This document shows, piece by piece, positions 54,676 to 64,000 of a stretch of 64,000 nucleotides of DNA (the first letter of the stretch is position 1; each line of letters starts with the position of its first letter). The notes under the pieces were generated by a model, which was not told the origin of the DNA, ran no database searches, and was given only the letters and a program-made list of their open reading frames with translations. A program made the translations under genes and the position numbers. The stretch covers positions 1,812,333-1,876,332 of the forward strand of contig JAJEKV010000030.1 in NCBI GenBank assembly GCA_021234155.1, in the 5' to 3' direction. Origin of the DNA: Isoetes taiwanensis (taxonomy: Eukaryota; Streptophyta; Lycopodiopsida; Isoetales; Isoetaceae).

Positions 54676-57420
54676 TTACAACTAAAGCCAGACAAACTTT
54701 TCCAATGGTGCACCTTGACCTCAATGGTCCAAAACCACAATATCATTAAATGAAAGAAATTACATAAACCTTGGTAGACCGGATTTGCCACCATGGGTTG
54801 GCCTCATCTTGAATGAATAGAGGCTTGGAGGCCGGATTAAAGAAAGCAGATGATCTGCAACAGAAGTGTGTATGTATTCTATGTATCTGCTGGCAGTAGA
54901 AGCCGTTCCCATGCCTTCCTGCAACCTACAATTTCTCTGCCTTTGCAAACTGCCAATCTCCCGTTTACGCGACCGAAATGCTCGTTTTCCTTTTGAAAAA
55001 ACCTTTCGTTCCTCTGTTCCAGATCACGAAGCCCATCACGAAGCTTTATAACAGAACATTGATTTTCCGCTCAATTGGAATGTGACAGCCCATCACTAAG
55101 CTTTAAAACAGAGCATTGATTTTTCGCCCAATTGCAATATACAGCAGGCCATTTCAACCAATTTGGATGACCAACACGAAAAATCATTATGCCCAAAGCA
55201 GAATGGGATTTTCTGCTTCAATCCCTGCAAAAACTTTAGCCCGATTTGGCTAATATTAGTCCGATTGGGGATTGAAAGTCCGGTTCAGACCCATCAAATG
55301 GAAAAGGATTGAGAAGTCCGATTTGATCCTGTGAGGTCCGATTTATGGGTTTGCAGTCAAGGATTACACAGCCTTGGTTTAAACAGAGCTGAGCTCCTCA
55401 TGTTTTGGCCCATTAAATGAAACAGGTTTCTAATCAAGGGCGTCTAATCTGTAGACATATAGAATCACAATTCCAAGCCTGTGAACTTCACTTTTCGGAA
55501 GGCATCTCCTCATCCGCATCCTCGTTGATGTTCACCAACCTCTGCGGTCTTCGGCGGCACGGCCTCGCCCCACGCCCGGCCTCCACACTGAACAAGAATT
55601 CCAAGCCCCTCTAACCTTCTCGCCCGGCCGTCTCTGAAAGCGACCACTCTCGCCTACGCCCTCTGACCCACCATGCACACACACACAGGAATTCTATGAA
55701 GGTCAACCAGGCTCACCAACATCCTCCATCGTCCTCCAAGCTCCTGCAATCGGCTCAGCCAACCGGAATCCTTCAACGCTGCTATCAGAGGAGAAAGCAC
55801 ACTGCTTTGTGTGCAACAAACCGGCCATCTCTGGCCCACACACGCGAAGGTTCATTCGCCTTCCTCTCGCAGACGGCGCCCTCTGGACACATACCACAGG
55901 GCATGACAGGAATTGGCTCGTGCTTTCCAAATTTGGTTTTCTACAATTGAGCCTTTGCAAAAAGATCCATGCAAAAAGGGAGTTGCAAAGCACCCAAAAT
56001 AGCAATAACCACTCAAGCTCCTCCCACATGGCAAATTATACCATTTTTTATACAATACCATACTGAAATCATAGTCCTAACCACTGCCAGAAAACCCTCC
56101 CCCAACCCAAAACGAATTAGGCAAAGTATATGCCACATGATTATTGTATCTTGATTTAGGCCCTTTTTCTCGACCTTACAATCTTAAATTTCTCAAAATT
56201 TGATTGGGCGGCCAAATTGGTGGAAATGGGAGAGAAATGTAGGAGGAATCGGGAATGTAGAAGTTTATTAAAAAAAAAAAAGGTGCTGCGCACGGAGGGT
56301 TGCCCTCCATGGCCAGAGAGTGAAGTGGCTTAAGTTGTAGTTGTAGACAATGGAGTGTTTGAATCGAAATTGCTATTTTAAAACATTCACATTTTGTGAA
56401 GGTGATGGTTCCCATTTTGCATTACTAAGTGTGTTGAGGTGTTGTTGGAGTAGGATGCAGTTGGACATATAGGGTAGAATTACCCTATATTTCCAAAAAT
56501 TATCCCAAAAAGCCTCTAGATTCTCCAAGATTCTATGCGATTTTATGAGACTTAGCAAGATTCCATGAAGGCTTCCCCGAATTCCCTTAGGTTCTCCAAG
56601 ATATTATGTATATTCCCATAGATTGACTTAGATTCTCTTAAATTTTATGAGATACCTTTAGATTCGCTTACGTTCTTTTAGATTTTGTAAGATTTTATGA
56701 AGGTTGTAAGAATTTGTGCATTAGAATGAAGTTATAGTTGTTGCATGTTGATGTGGTCGTTGAAATTTATCCATGGAATTCAAGCACCATTGGGTTGATG
56801 CACATGTAAGAGACCATGTGAGAAGAGTTCATGGTTTATTAAGTATATTTGTTCTATCTATAATAATGTGTGAGAAGTGGGTGGTTGTTTGTCTATCATT
56901 AATGTTTCTTCAAGTTTCATGATGCAAATAGAAGGAAGGAAGGAAGAAATGTAAGTGGGCCAAAAGAGTGTACATTAAGACGTTTTTTTATGGTTCATGG
57001 TTATAGTGAAGGTTGTTTATTGTTTAAAGCAGTATTAAATAACCTAAGGTGACTATTCATGGATGTAAAAATTCCACGATTATACTCAGAAAACCCAAAG
57101 TAATTATTTATGATCCTAGAAATTCAATCATTGAGTAAATAGGTGGGTCGCCGCTAGGAGATCTAGTTGTTGTATAGGGTTTATTATTCGGAATTATATT
57201 GTTCTTGTGATGCAAGTGCAAGTAACGATCCAAAGAGATTTATTTTAGATGTAACGGGGCATAAGTTGCAGAATATGCAACGCTCAGCAGCATCTCTCCA
57301 TGTGGGGCTCCAATAACTAAAGTCTATCCCCAAATAACATGCATGACCACAGGGAAAATATAAATAGGCACCGTAAATTTGCCAACTTAGATGCATTTTA
57401 ATTTGATCTCAAACCCTGGA
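54676..57420. other. Intergenic stretch, no gene recognised
   Basis: Only short frames. Degenerate repeats of 'TTCTCCAAGATTCTATG/TTTTATGAGA' type at 56500-56700, an A run at 56270-56281 and a stray TTGGGCGGCCAAATTGG at 56203. Confidence 0.5.
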
Positions 57421-57451
57421 TAAGTTACAAAGAACAATATCTTCGCCCATG

Positions 57452-57567
57452 TAGTAATGCATGTCAGAAGAAAAGTCTGAGCTCAAGAAACATACATGAC
57501 CGTGGGAGATAGTAATGCATGTCAGAAGAAAAGTCTGAGCTCAAGAAACATACATGACCGTGGGAGA
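57452..57567. repeat. 58-bp exact tandem duplication
   Basis: TAGTAATGCATGTCAGAAGA starts copies at 57452 and 57510; the copies run 57452-57509 and 57510-57567 and look identical. Confidence 0.95.
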
Positions 57568-58527
57568 TAAAACACCTAGTTTATTCAACTGCATCACCTC
57601 CATAAATTCCAAATCATTACTGTAGCTAGCAAGCAAGCAAGTTCCATAATATGCACATCCTAGCACCAGCTCTCCATGCAAACATTCCCCGACTGTTCCC
57701 CTGCAATAAATCAAACCATCACATCAAACAGCGTGCAAGCAAGCTACACAACTTAATTTCATACCAAACCCTCTATAAGTTACAAAGAATACTATCTTCA
57801 CCTATCTAGTAATTACTGAGATTATAATCCACAACAGCTAACCCGCTATGCTATTAGCTCAGATAACGAATTTAGAGGCATATTCTGGGATATCCATAGA
57901 ATATGCCATTCTACCACCTCAACGATTTGCCTTTAGGACAAGCGAACCCAAGATTGAGGGATTTATTTTTACTACATATTCAATCGTAGATTAAACTTGC
58001 TTTAGTTTCTTTGCATCCTAGTTTCTTGTCAATTGTGATCTCAAGCCATCAACACCTTTCCAAAGGTAAACTCTCTTCAATTTTGAAATTCGGTATTGAT
58101 TAAACTTAATTTACTACAGGATATGAACTTGAATGTAGACCTAAACTTAATTTACTAAAGGATATGAATTTTATTGTAGCAAAGATTTTAGTTCCCACAA
58201 TCTGCAAAATAATTTTTCCTTGTCTTTCTGGTTACTATACAACATTTGATGTGTTTAATAAGATATTATTGGTATTATCATGCGTATAATAAGGGCTAGG
58301 CATCATTTGGAGGCACTATTGGCGGCTCCCTCCCCAACTGGTTTACCTCTCCCTCTTCATCCTTCATTGCAGGGTGGGAATATGCATTCTCTAAATAAGA
58401 ATTCAAATTCCAGTCACCTTGTGTGGCCCTGTCCAGTATATCTTTTTGCATGGCATCCTAAGAAGAATCAACATAGCAATCATAAACAACATTACAGAAA
58501 TTGATCAGAAACATCAGGACTGCATAC
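57568..58527. other. Stretch downstream of the OSCA-like exons, not resolved
   Basis: The C-terminal exon(s) of the OSCA-like gene should lie to the left of 58528 on this strand, but I see no clear coding segment. The sequence is AT-rich. Confidence 0.4.
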
Positions 58528-58763
58528 CTCTAACGAATAATTATTTTCAAATGCTCCTTCAAATCGACCTTTGCAGTACAGGTGGAAGAGAATAGTAAGT
58601 GCTAAAAGGACAACAAGAAGGGGTACAAAATAGGAGATCATTTTTGTTGCAAACACTCCGATAAGTGTTAATTGTTCGATTATCATAGATGCCATAATGC
58701 GGTTATGTATATGAGGCCAGAATGCTGCTGCACTCTCATATTCTGAATCATAGACATTAATGA
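58528..58763 (-). CDS. OSCA/CSC1-like channel, exon with late transmembrane segments
   Basis: Reads INVYDSEYESAAAFWPHIHN, then two hydrophobic spans (MASMIIEQLTLIGVFAT; PLLVVLLALTILFHLYC) and KGRFEGAFENNYSLE, ending at a GAG|GTATGC donor. The order and wording match the end of the DUF221/RSN1_7TM core of OSCA (hyperosmolality-gated Ca2+-permeable) channels. With the acceptor CATCTAG|TCATT, the join to the previous exon (CACCAG|GTAAGC) is one base short of the frame (expected Q-VINVY). This suggests a 1-nt deletion or an unusual splice. Confidence 0.85.
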
Positions 58764-58852
58764 CTAGATGAAAAGATTGGTGCCATCTCAGAAATATTTG
58801 CATTCCACCAACATATTTCCAACAAGGTTTAACAATTTCCGCAAGAGCTTAC

Positions 58853-59177
58853 CTGGTGACGATAGGCGACATATGCAAATGCAAAATAGATAACAATAAA
58901 TGGCAACACAAATGGTGTCAATATTGCATGTATGAGCCCCAGAAGAAAGTAAAGCTGCACCTGAGCAAAGACACTATCAAAGCTTGCACTACCAGGAGAC
59001 ATGGCTTTCTCTCTGTCTTTCTCTGTTTTGACAATGAACAAGTTTTTCACATAGTATAAAATAAGTTGTTTCAACTGTAGCATATCGCCTGCAACTGCCG
59101 ACCAACCATCTACCATGATATATGTAACGAAAAACGTTGCTTTTATTGGAACGTTATTACCAAGAAGTCTTCTAATC
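58853..59177 (-). CDS. OSCA/CSC1-like channel, exon with central transmembrane core
   Basis: Starts after a TACAG acceptor with IRRLLGNNVPIKATFFVTYI, then MVDGWSAVAGDMLQLKQLIL, YYVKNLFIVKTEKDREKAMS, PGSASF, AQVQLYFLLGLIHAILTPFV and LPFIVIYFAFAYVAYRHQ, ending at CAG|GTAAGC. ATFF-Y-MVDGW, the KTEKDREKAM-PGS box and the FAYV-YRHQ end are signature stretches of OSCA/CSC1 proteins, plasma-membrane mechanosensitive or osmosensitive cation channels. The splice joint to 59314 keeps the frame (SPTG-IRRLLG). Confidence 0.92.
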
Positions 59178-59313
59178 CTGTATTTATCAATTCAATGTAT
59201 TGACATATGTTTAAATGAGATAGCTTGCATAGTGCAAACTTATAGATACAATGCACAATTTCTAAATATAAAACTAACGATCCACAACGTGTTTAAATGA
59301 ATAAACTACTTAC

Positions 59314-59416
59314 CCTGTTGGAGAATCATGAATAAGCGTCTTTAGCTGCTGGAAAGCAGCTTCTGCAATTACGGATGTAAAGAATACGTTGACAACAATG
59401 AAATAGTAATATTTCC
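59314..59416 (-). CDS. OSCA/CSC1-like channel, upstream exon
   Basis: 103-nt exon bounded by ACAACAG|GGAAAT and AACAGG|GTAAGT. It encodes GKYYYFIVVNVFFTSVIAEA and AFQQLKTLIHDSPTG, matching the conserved K-YYF-VNVFL....AF-QL segment before the ATFF core. Phase agrees with the next exon. Exons further upstream are not visible: about 100 bases on, the gypsy LTR begins, so they should lie beyond the right window edge if the gene is otherwise complete. Confidence 0.88.
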
Positions 59417-59515
59417 CTGTTGTAACTAGTTCAAATTCGACAAGGATATAAAGCCTTCAAGTTTAGACATTATCAGCAGTATTATAGGCAGAACAAGTAG
59501 AAACAACTTGAGCAC

Positions 59516-61100
59516 TGTGACGCTCCCTGAATATATACGACACCTGAGCCGTATACATACGGGGACTTTCCCCTCCCATGGCGACCATCTCGCCATGAAC
59601 AGGGCCCTCCGTCAATCCCGGGCCATCTATAGAAGATGCCCGAGTGAAGGACACAGAGGGGTCATTCGGCCCATGCCTTCAATGGGACTCCTAAGTCGCG
59701 GAAGCATGAATACAAGGTTAGCACACATCATAAATCATATATAAATAACCACCACGAAGGGTGGCGCATCCATCCAAGTACCAACGGCAAAGAATATACA
59801 TCTAATCCTACGGAAAACACCCCAAACCCCAGGTTCTACCCCGGTTCAGACTCCTGTGAGGATGGACTGATGGCTCGGTCTCAAGAGATCAGCAGACAGA
59901 GGTATAACCTGGCGTTGGCTGGCATAGAACATCGGCTAGGGTTGTCCACTCCATCCGTCCCTCCTGTGCACACTTTGCAGATGGGTCGATTCACGCTATG
60001 GCTTCGCTATAGCCTTCCGGAGATGCAGACTCAAGGTATCACCCTTCGAGCCTACTCCAGGGTTCATGACACCCGGTCCGATGAGGCAGGTCAGGGAAGT
60101 GTCCCCTTCCAGGATCACAGTGGTTCTATGGGTGAGCTAGAGGATACGTGCCACATCAGCGACCCTCGCATCCGTACCTGACTTACTCACCCTAAATCTA
60201 CTCAAAGTGCATGGTGCCCCATACAGGTCACACCTCTACACCAGTGTCGGACCCATACCCGCCCCCACGTGGACGGCTTATCGAGCCTAGCCCATTGTAG
60301 GAGTCTCAGGAGCCTTTTATGTTCATGCAAGACCCCACCCCCACTTCACCACTGCGTCCCTTCTCTGGTGCTAAGCCATTCCATAGCATCTACGACCCGG
60401 TGCCCTCTTGTACACAGGCCGCATCAAATGGGCAGTACAGGGATCAACCTAGGAGTATACTACTAACATGGCTCAGAGGTCTCTACCCCCCTTAATACCC
60501 CCATTTCCAGGATAATACTATGCAAAGAACTATCAATGCATCCTTTAAGAGCAAAACCAGAATCAGAGATAAAGAGAACTCACCTTTGCAATCAAGAGTT
60601 AGTTCCTACAAGTAAAACACAAAGAGAACAGAAGAAATAAACACTACAAGTGCCCAACAGGGGCACTACCCTAGAACATCAAGCTATACTAACCACTAAC
60701 CTGAGTTCCTGCTGGATCCATTGTCATTTGGTACTTCCATCTTCCCTGGACTTGGCGCTCAGCTATGGACACACAGGTAAGTTGGGTGCTTAGCAAGGGT
60801 GGGCGCTCAGCTGTTGTTCCTCTTGATCGATTAGGGGTCAATTTGGGGTTGGGGTCAAGTTGATGATCCAAATTGGAACTTCCCATGCTGCCCAATCGAG
60901 TTAGGCTAGGTGGCGCTCCCTTAAATAGCCAATTAGTATTATTCAATTAATTGGATAATTATCCTTTAATGGTTAATTTAGCATAGCTAAATTAATCCCT
61001 TTTAGGTCAATGTCAAAATACCCCATGGTGGCGTACCTTTACTGGTGACATGTTAGTATATTATTTATACATATCCCGTATAAATACATGGAACGTCACA
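59516..61100 (-). repeat. Gypsy 3' LTR
   Basis: 1,585 bp. On the minus strand it starts TGTGACGTTCC and ends GGGAGCGTCACA, so the inverted ends TGTGACG/CGTCACA are longer than the usual TG/CA. It is directly followed by the purine tract. Confidence 0.8.
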
Positions 61101-61112
61101 TTCTCCCCCCTT
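61101..61112 (-). other. Gypsy polypurine tract
   Basis: AAGGGGGGAGAA on the minus strand abuts the 3' LTR. Confidence 0.8.
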
Positions 61113-61790
61113 AGAATTAATGCTGTCCTCGGCATTGGGGTTAGTTAACCAGAGACAGTTAATCGCAGAACTGAAATAGGAGAAAGTGTACTTAAGAAAG
61201 GAAGATAACTCGTTATTTCTGACAGTAATACATTGAAGTTCAAAATATATCAGAGTGTAAGCACCAAGGTGCATTTTACAGATTTATGATCAAAGAAAGT
61301 TCAAGGACCGAAGTCCAATTTTAAAACATCATCGGCAACGAAACTAACACATGTAGACAAAACAGAACTGAAGAAGTCGGGCCATCAGCAACCCTCTATA
61401 CATGGGCAGGTCACGAACTGTTCACTGGCCTGCACGTGTCAGTATATCAGTATGTATAAATAATATAAATAGATTGTGGTTGAAGGGACCACCCCCTAAA
61501 ATAAATGAAAGAAAATCCTATCTACAAGGGGACCTATCATGTCTATGGTTTGCAATTCATTGCAGCATAGGGAATGGTCAAGTTCCCATTGTAGCCGAGA
61601 TGAACGCGGCCTATCAACTATATGCCCTCCAAGCAATTCGTGGTCATGTCAACATCGACAGTACACCACGTCCTAGAGAACACAAAGGTGATCTCATCAT
61701 CGGTAACTATTATTACTTACGATGCATCTACCCCTCTAGAGCATCACTCCTGGCAATCAAGCTTCCAAGCTTACCGCCGGCTGCGGGGTT
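61113..61790 (-). other. Non-coding 3' region between pol and the LTR of the gypsy element
   Basis: No domain recognised. Frames on the + strand here look like antisense of the element. Confidence 0.5.
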
Positions 61791-62170
61791 GATAGCATCG
61801 TTGATGGTGCGGCCTTGAGATTCCCGCATGAAGTCTGATAGTGCTTCTCAAGGTCTATTTTCATCACCCACGAAGCATCCTCTCGGGCGGCAAGTGTTTC
61901 CACTTAACCAAGTATTGTAGCATTTGACTCTTCCGTCTCGCTTTTATAGGCCCGATCAAGAAGAGCTTCGTGCACTATATCTAGATGCTCTTCCGTCATT
62001 TCAAGAAGGGTGGGTGTATCCAAGATCTCCTCTGGATCTGGGGTGTGTTGTTTCAGAAGACTCACGTGAAAGACCTTGTGGATCTTCAAGCGGGGTGGCA
62101 AATCCAAGCGATATGCCTGTTCTCCAACTCGTTCAATGATTTTGAACGGCCCAGCCCATCCGGGTGCCAA
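61791..62170 (-). pseudogene. Gypsy integrase C-terminus and chromodomain
   Basis: WAGPFKIIERVGEQAYRLDL, PPRLKIHKVFHVSLLK (the GPF-like end of the integrase), then an acidic linker and, in shifted frames, QYLVKWKHLPPE followed by ASWVMKIDLEKHY, the core of a chromodomain that binds histone marks during integration. The chromodomain is frameshifted. A piece between this and the integrase core (62170-62233) is in another frame. Confidence 0.8.
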
Positions 62171-62232
62171 ATTTCTTGCGCTACCAATCTTTAAGCTTGG
62201 CCTGCTTTTACCTTAATCTTAAGCCAAACTGA

Positions 62233-63030
62233 TTAAGCCCACGGAAGACTCATGGGGTTCTCGTGTTTATCCGCTACACTCTTTCCGACGACCGCGCTCA
62301 ATAAGTAACCACGAACTTCCTCAACCAAAGCTTGCATTTCTAAGAGGAGTTGTTGAGAAACCTCCACTTTAGAAACGGGGTTATGCCATGTGTCTGGAGT
62401 AAGACATTGATAACCATAATTTATCATAAAGGGAGACATTCTGGAAGACTCCTGTTTCATGCTGTTATAGGCAAACTCGACCAGATAAATATAGTCAGCC
62501 CATTGTGATTGCTTACTCCACACATAACTTCGTAGCATATCCTCTAAAATGCGATTGGTACGCTCTATCTGGCCATCCGTCTGAGGATGATATGCCGTAT
62601 TCATAGCAAGCTTGGTCTGGATGGTGGCAAAGAAATCCTTCCAGAATGCACTTACGAATTTGGGATCCCTGTCGGATATGATAACTCGCGGCATTCCGTG
62701 CAATCTGAAGATCTCCTTTGCAAAAAGCAAAGCGGTATCGAAGGCTATGTCCGTGGTACGACATGGCAAGAAATGAGCCATTTTCGACAACTTGTCGACC
62801 ACTACCATCAATACGTCATATCCACGGAGCGTACGGGGAAGGCCCACAATGAAATCCATGGTTATTACTTCCCACTTAGCGTTGGGCACATCCAGAGGTT
62901 GCAACTCTCCTGGAATCCTTAATTGCTCAGCCTTGGTTTGCTGACACACTTGACACTGCTTAATGTACCTAGCAATGTCCTTCATAGAAGGCCAGAAATA
63001 GCTGGAGCGGATCTTAAAGTAGGTCTTCAT
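62233..63030 (-). CDS. Gypsy integrase core
   Basis: The zinc finger Cys pair (CQVCQQTKAEQLR) is followed by a DDE core: ITMDFIVGLPRTLRGYD (Asp), VIISDRDPKFVSAFWKDFFA (Asp), TAYHPQTDGQIERTNRILED (Glu) and WADYIYLVEFAYNSMKQES. The His pair is upstream (HDTHNSPIA, TGA, HAGFMKT), so an in-frame TGA separates it from the rest. Confidence 0.93.
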   Translation of the reverse strand: MKTYFKIRSSYFWPSMKDIARYIKQCQVCQQTKAEQLRIPGELQPLDVPNAKWEVITMDFIVGLPRTLRGYDVLMVVVDKLSKMAHFLPCRTTDIAFDTALLFAKEIFRLHGMPRVIISDRDPKFVSAFWKDFFATIQTKLAMNTAYHPQTDGQIERTNRILEDMLRSYVWSKQSQWADYIYLVEFAYNSMKQESSRMSPFMINYGYQCLTPDTWHNPVSKVEVSQQLLLEMQALVEEVRGYLLSAVVGKSVADKHENPMSLPWA

Positions 63031-63042
63031 AAAACCTGCATG

Positions 63043-64000
63043 TCAAGCGATAGGGCTGTTGTGCGTGTCATGGAGAATTAGCTTACGTATTCCTGAGGTT
63101 TCAGGTACACACAACTTATCCTTGTAATATAACAAGTTGCCCTCTTTCTTATACGAACGGAAAGCTTCACGTTCTTTATCTGTGCGTGCCTCCTTATTCA
63201 AACTCTCCCAAACATCATGGAATTCGGGATCTGTGGCCAAGGTCTGTGCTATGTGGTTCCCAAACTCACTAGTGAGTGTGAAAATTGCATTACAATGGGT
63301 GCAGGTTACCAGGGGATGGCGTGACAACGCATCCGCAACCACATTGTGCTTCCCACATAATCTCAAAATCATACTCCTCCAGAAATTCCATCCATCTTCT
63401 TTGACGGAGGTTGAGATTCGGCTGGGTGGATAGATAACGGAGACTCTGATGATCTGTATCAAGTTGAAATCTTCTACCAAGAAGGTAGTGTCTCCATATA
63501 CGCAGAGCGCGGACAACGGCTAATAACTCCTGGTCATGGGTAGGGTATCGCTGCTCAGTCGCGTTCATTTTCTTTGAATCATATGTAATAACCCTCCCTT
63601 CCTGCATTAGGACTCCACCGGTAGCAATCTTACTGGCATCTGTTGCCACTATTTTATCCTTTTTAGGGTCGGGCAATGTGAGGACTGGTGCTGACGTTAA
63701 AGCATCCTTAAGCTTCTGAAAACTTCCCTGGACCTTTGCTTTCCAATGCTCAATCCAATCCTTCACCTTCTCATGCTTGGTAAGATCAGTAAGAGGTGCT
63801 GCAATCTTTGCAAAATCCTTAACAAATTTCCGATAATATCCTGCCAATCCTAAGAAACTTCGGACCTCGGAGACATTCCCTGGAATGGGCCAATCCTTCA
63901 CTGCCTCTAACTTTGCTGGATCGGTAGCAATTCCCTCTGCTGAAATGGCATGTCCCAAATAATCCACCTTTGGAGTGGCAAACTTGCACTTAGAGAACTT
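63043..64000 (-). pseudogene. Gypsy RT C-terminus and RNase H, frameshifted
   Basis: From the window edge: [20 protein letters not shown] (end of RT), [40 protein letters not shown] (RNase H first Asp), [76 protein letters not shown] frameshift near 63350 moves the reading to [15 protein letters not shown] and the linker to integrase (LLYYKDKLCVPETSGIRKLI). It continues beyond the window. Confidence 0.93.

Larger units (their letters stand above)
59511..64000 (-). mobile_element. Ty3/gypsy chromovirus (5' part beyond the window)
   Basis: A 3' LTR (59516-61100), polypurine tract and degenerate pol (RT/RNase H, integrase, chromodomain) lie on the minus strand. The agcac at 59511-59515 is the candidate 5-bp target duplication, untestable because the other LTR is outside. 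Pol order RT-RH-IN with a chromodomain marks it as a chromovirus. Frameshifts and stops show it is no longer autonomous. It sits in or next to an intron of the OSCA-like gene. Confidence 0.88.

Noticed and set aside
61402-61818. A 138-codon + strand gene right of the gypsy LTR
   Set aside because: Lies in the non-coding 3' region and over the antisense of the chromodomain; no family recognised.
1-64000. CRISPR arrays or bacterial operons
   Set aside because: Tandem repeats lack regular unique spacers, and the gene structures are eukaryotic with introns and poly(A) retroposons.

Overview
The window is plant nuclear DNA. It has degenerate pentatricopeptide-repeat (PPR) coding sequence, an OSCA/CSC1-type channel gene, a plant-style Ser/Thr kinase gene with spliced exons, Ty1/copia and Ty3/gypsy (chromovirus) retrotransposons, L1-like LINE tails and a Pif1/Helitron-type helicase. 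Intact host exons are rare and transposons are nested, so a large TE-rich genome is likely. A seed-free plant such as a fern is my best guess, but that is inference only.

Left third (1-17.5 kb). A degenerate PPR gene (about 2.4-17.2 kb, + strand) is split twice. A 12,977-bp DNA transposon ('element A', 2642-15618) with 29-bp perfect terminal inverted repeats and a 4-bp target duplication (tctt) sits in one PPR motif. A LINE tail with a 10-bp target duplication sits in another. Element A carries a transposase-like gene on the + strand (motifs DFAENY, WSDGC, HGKGEHDG) and, converging on it, an accessory gene. That gene encodes an N-terminal domain, a coiled coil, a RING-like finger, an AT-hook linker and an FCP1/NIF-like HAD phosphatase. 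A 6.1-kb block of uncertain nature splits the transposase gene.

Middle (17.5-32.2 kb). A second element ('element B', 17515-32199) has 24-bp perfect terminal inverted repeats and a 4-bp duplication (catc). It shows the same convergent layout and homologous but more decayed genes, plus a ULP1-like protease remnant. A young copia element (19415-25209, 763-bp LTRs, 5-bp duplication tacat) is nested in its accessory gene. A and B look like two subfamilies of one large DNA transposon lineage. The 4-bp duplications suggest the Sola superfamily, but this is not proven.

32-45 kb holds mostly repeats: a satellite-like array built around a GGGCGCCCGCCC palindrome, other tandem duplications, a decayed Pif1/Helitron-type helicase (38.4-40.7 kb) and a truncated kinase copy.

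45-64 kb holds the more host-like genes: a frameshifted Myb/SANT (trihelix-like) gene, a three-exon kinase gene with a duplicated DFG segment and a C-terminal coiled coil, a LINE directly upstream of it, and the 3' part of an OSCA/CSC1-like channel gene. A gypsy chromovirus lies in or beside an OSCA intron and runs off the right edge. No tRNA, rRNA or CRISPR array was found.
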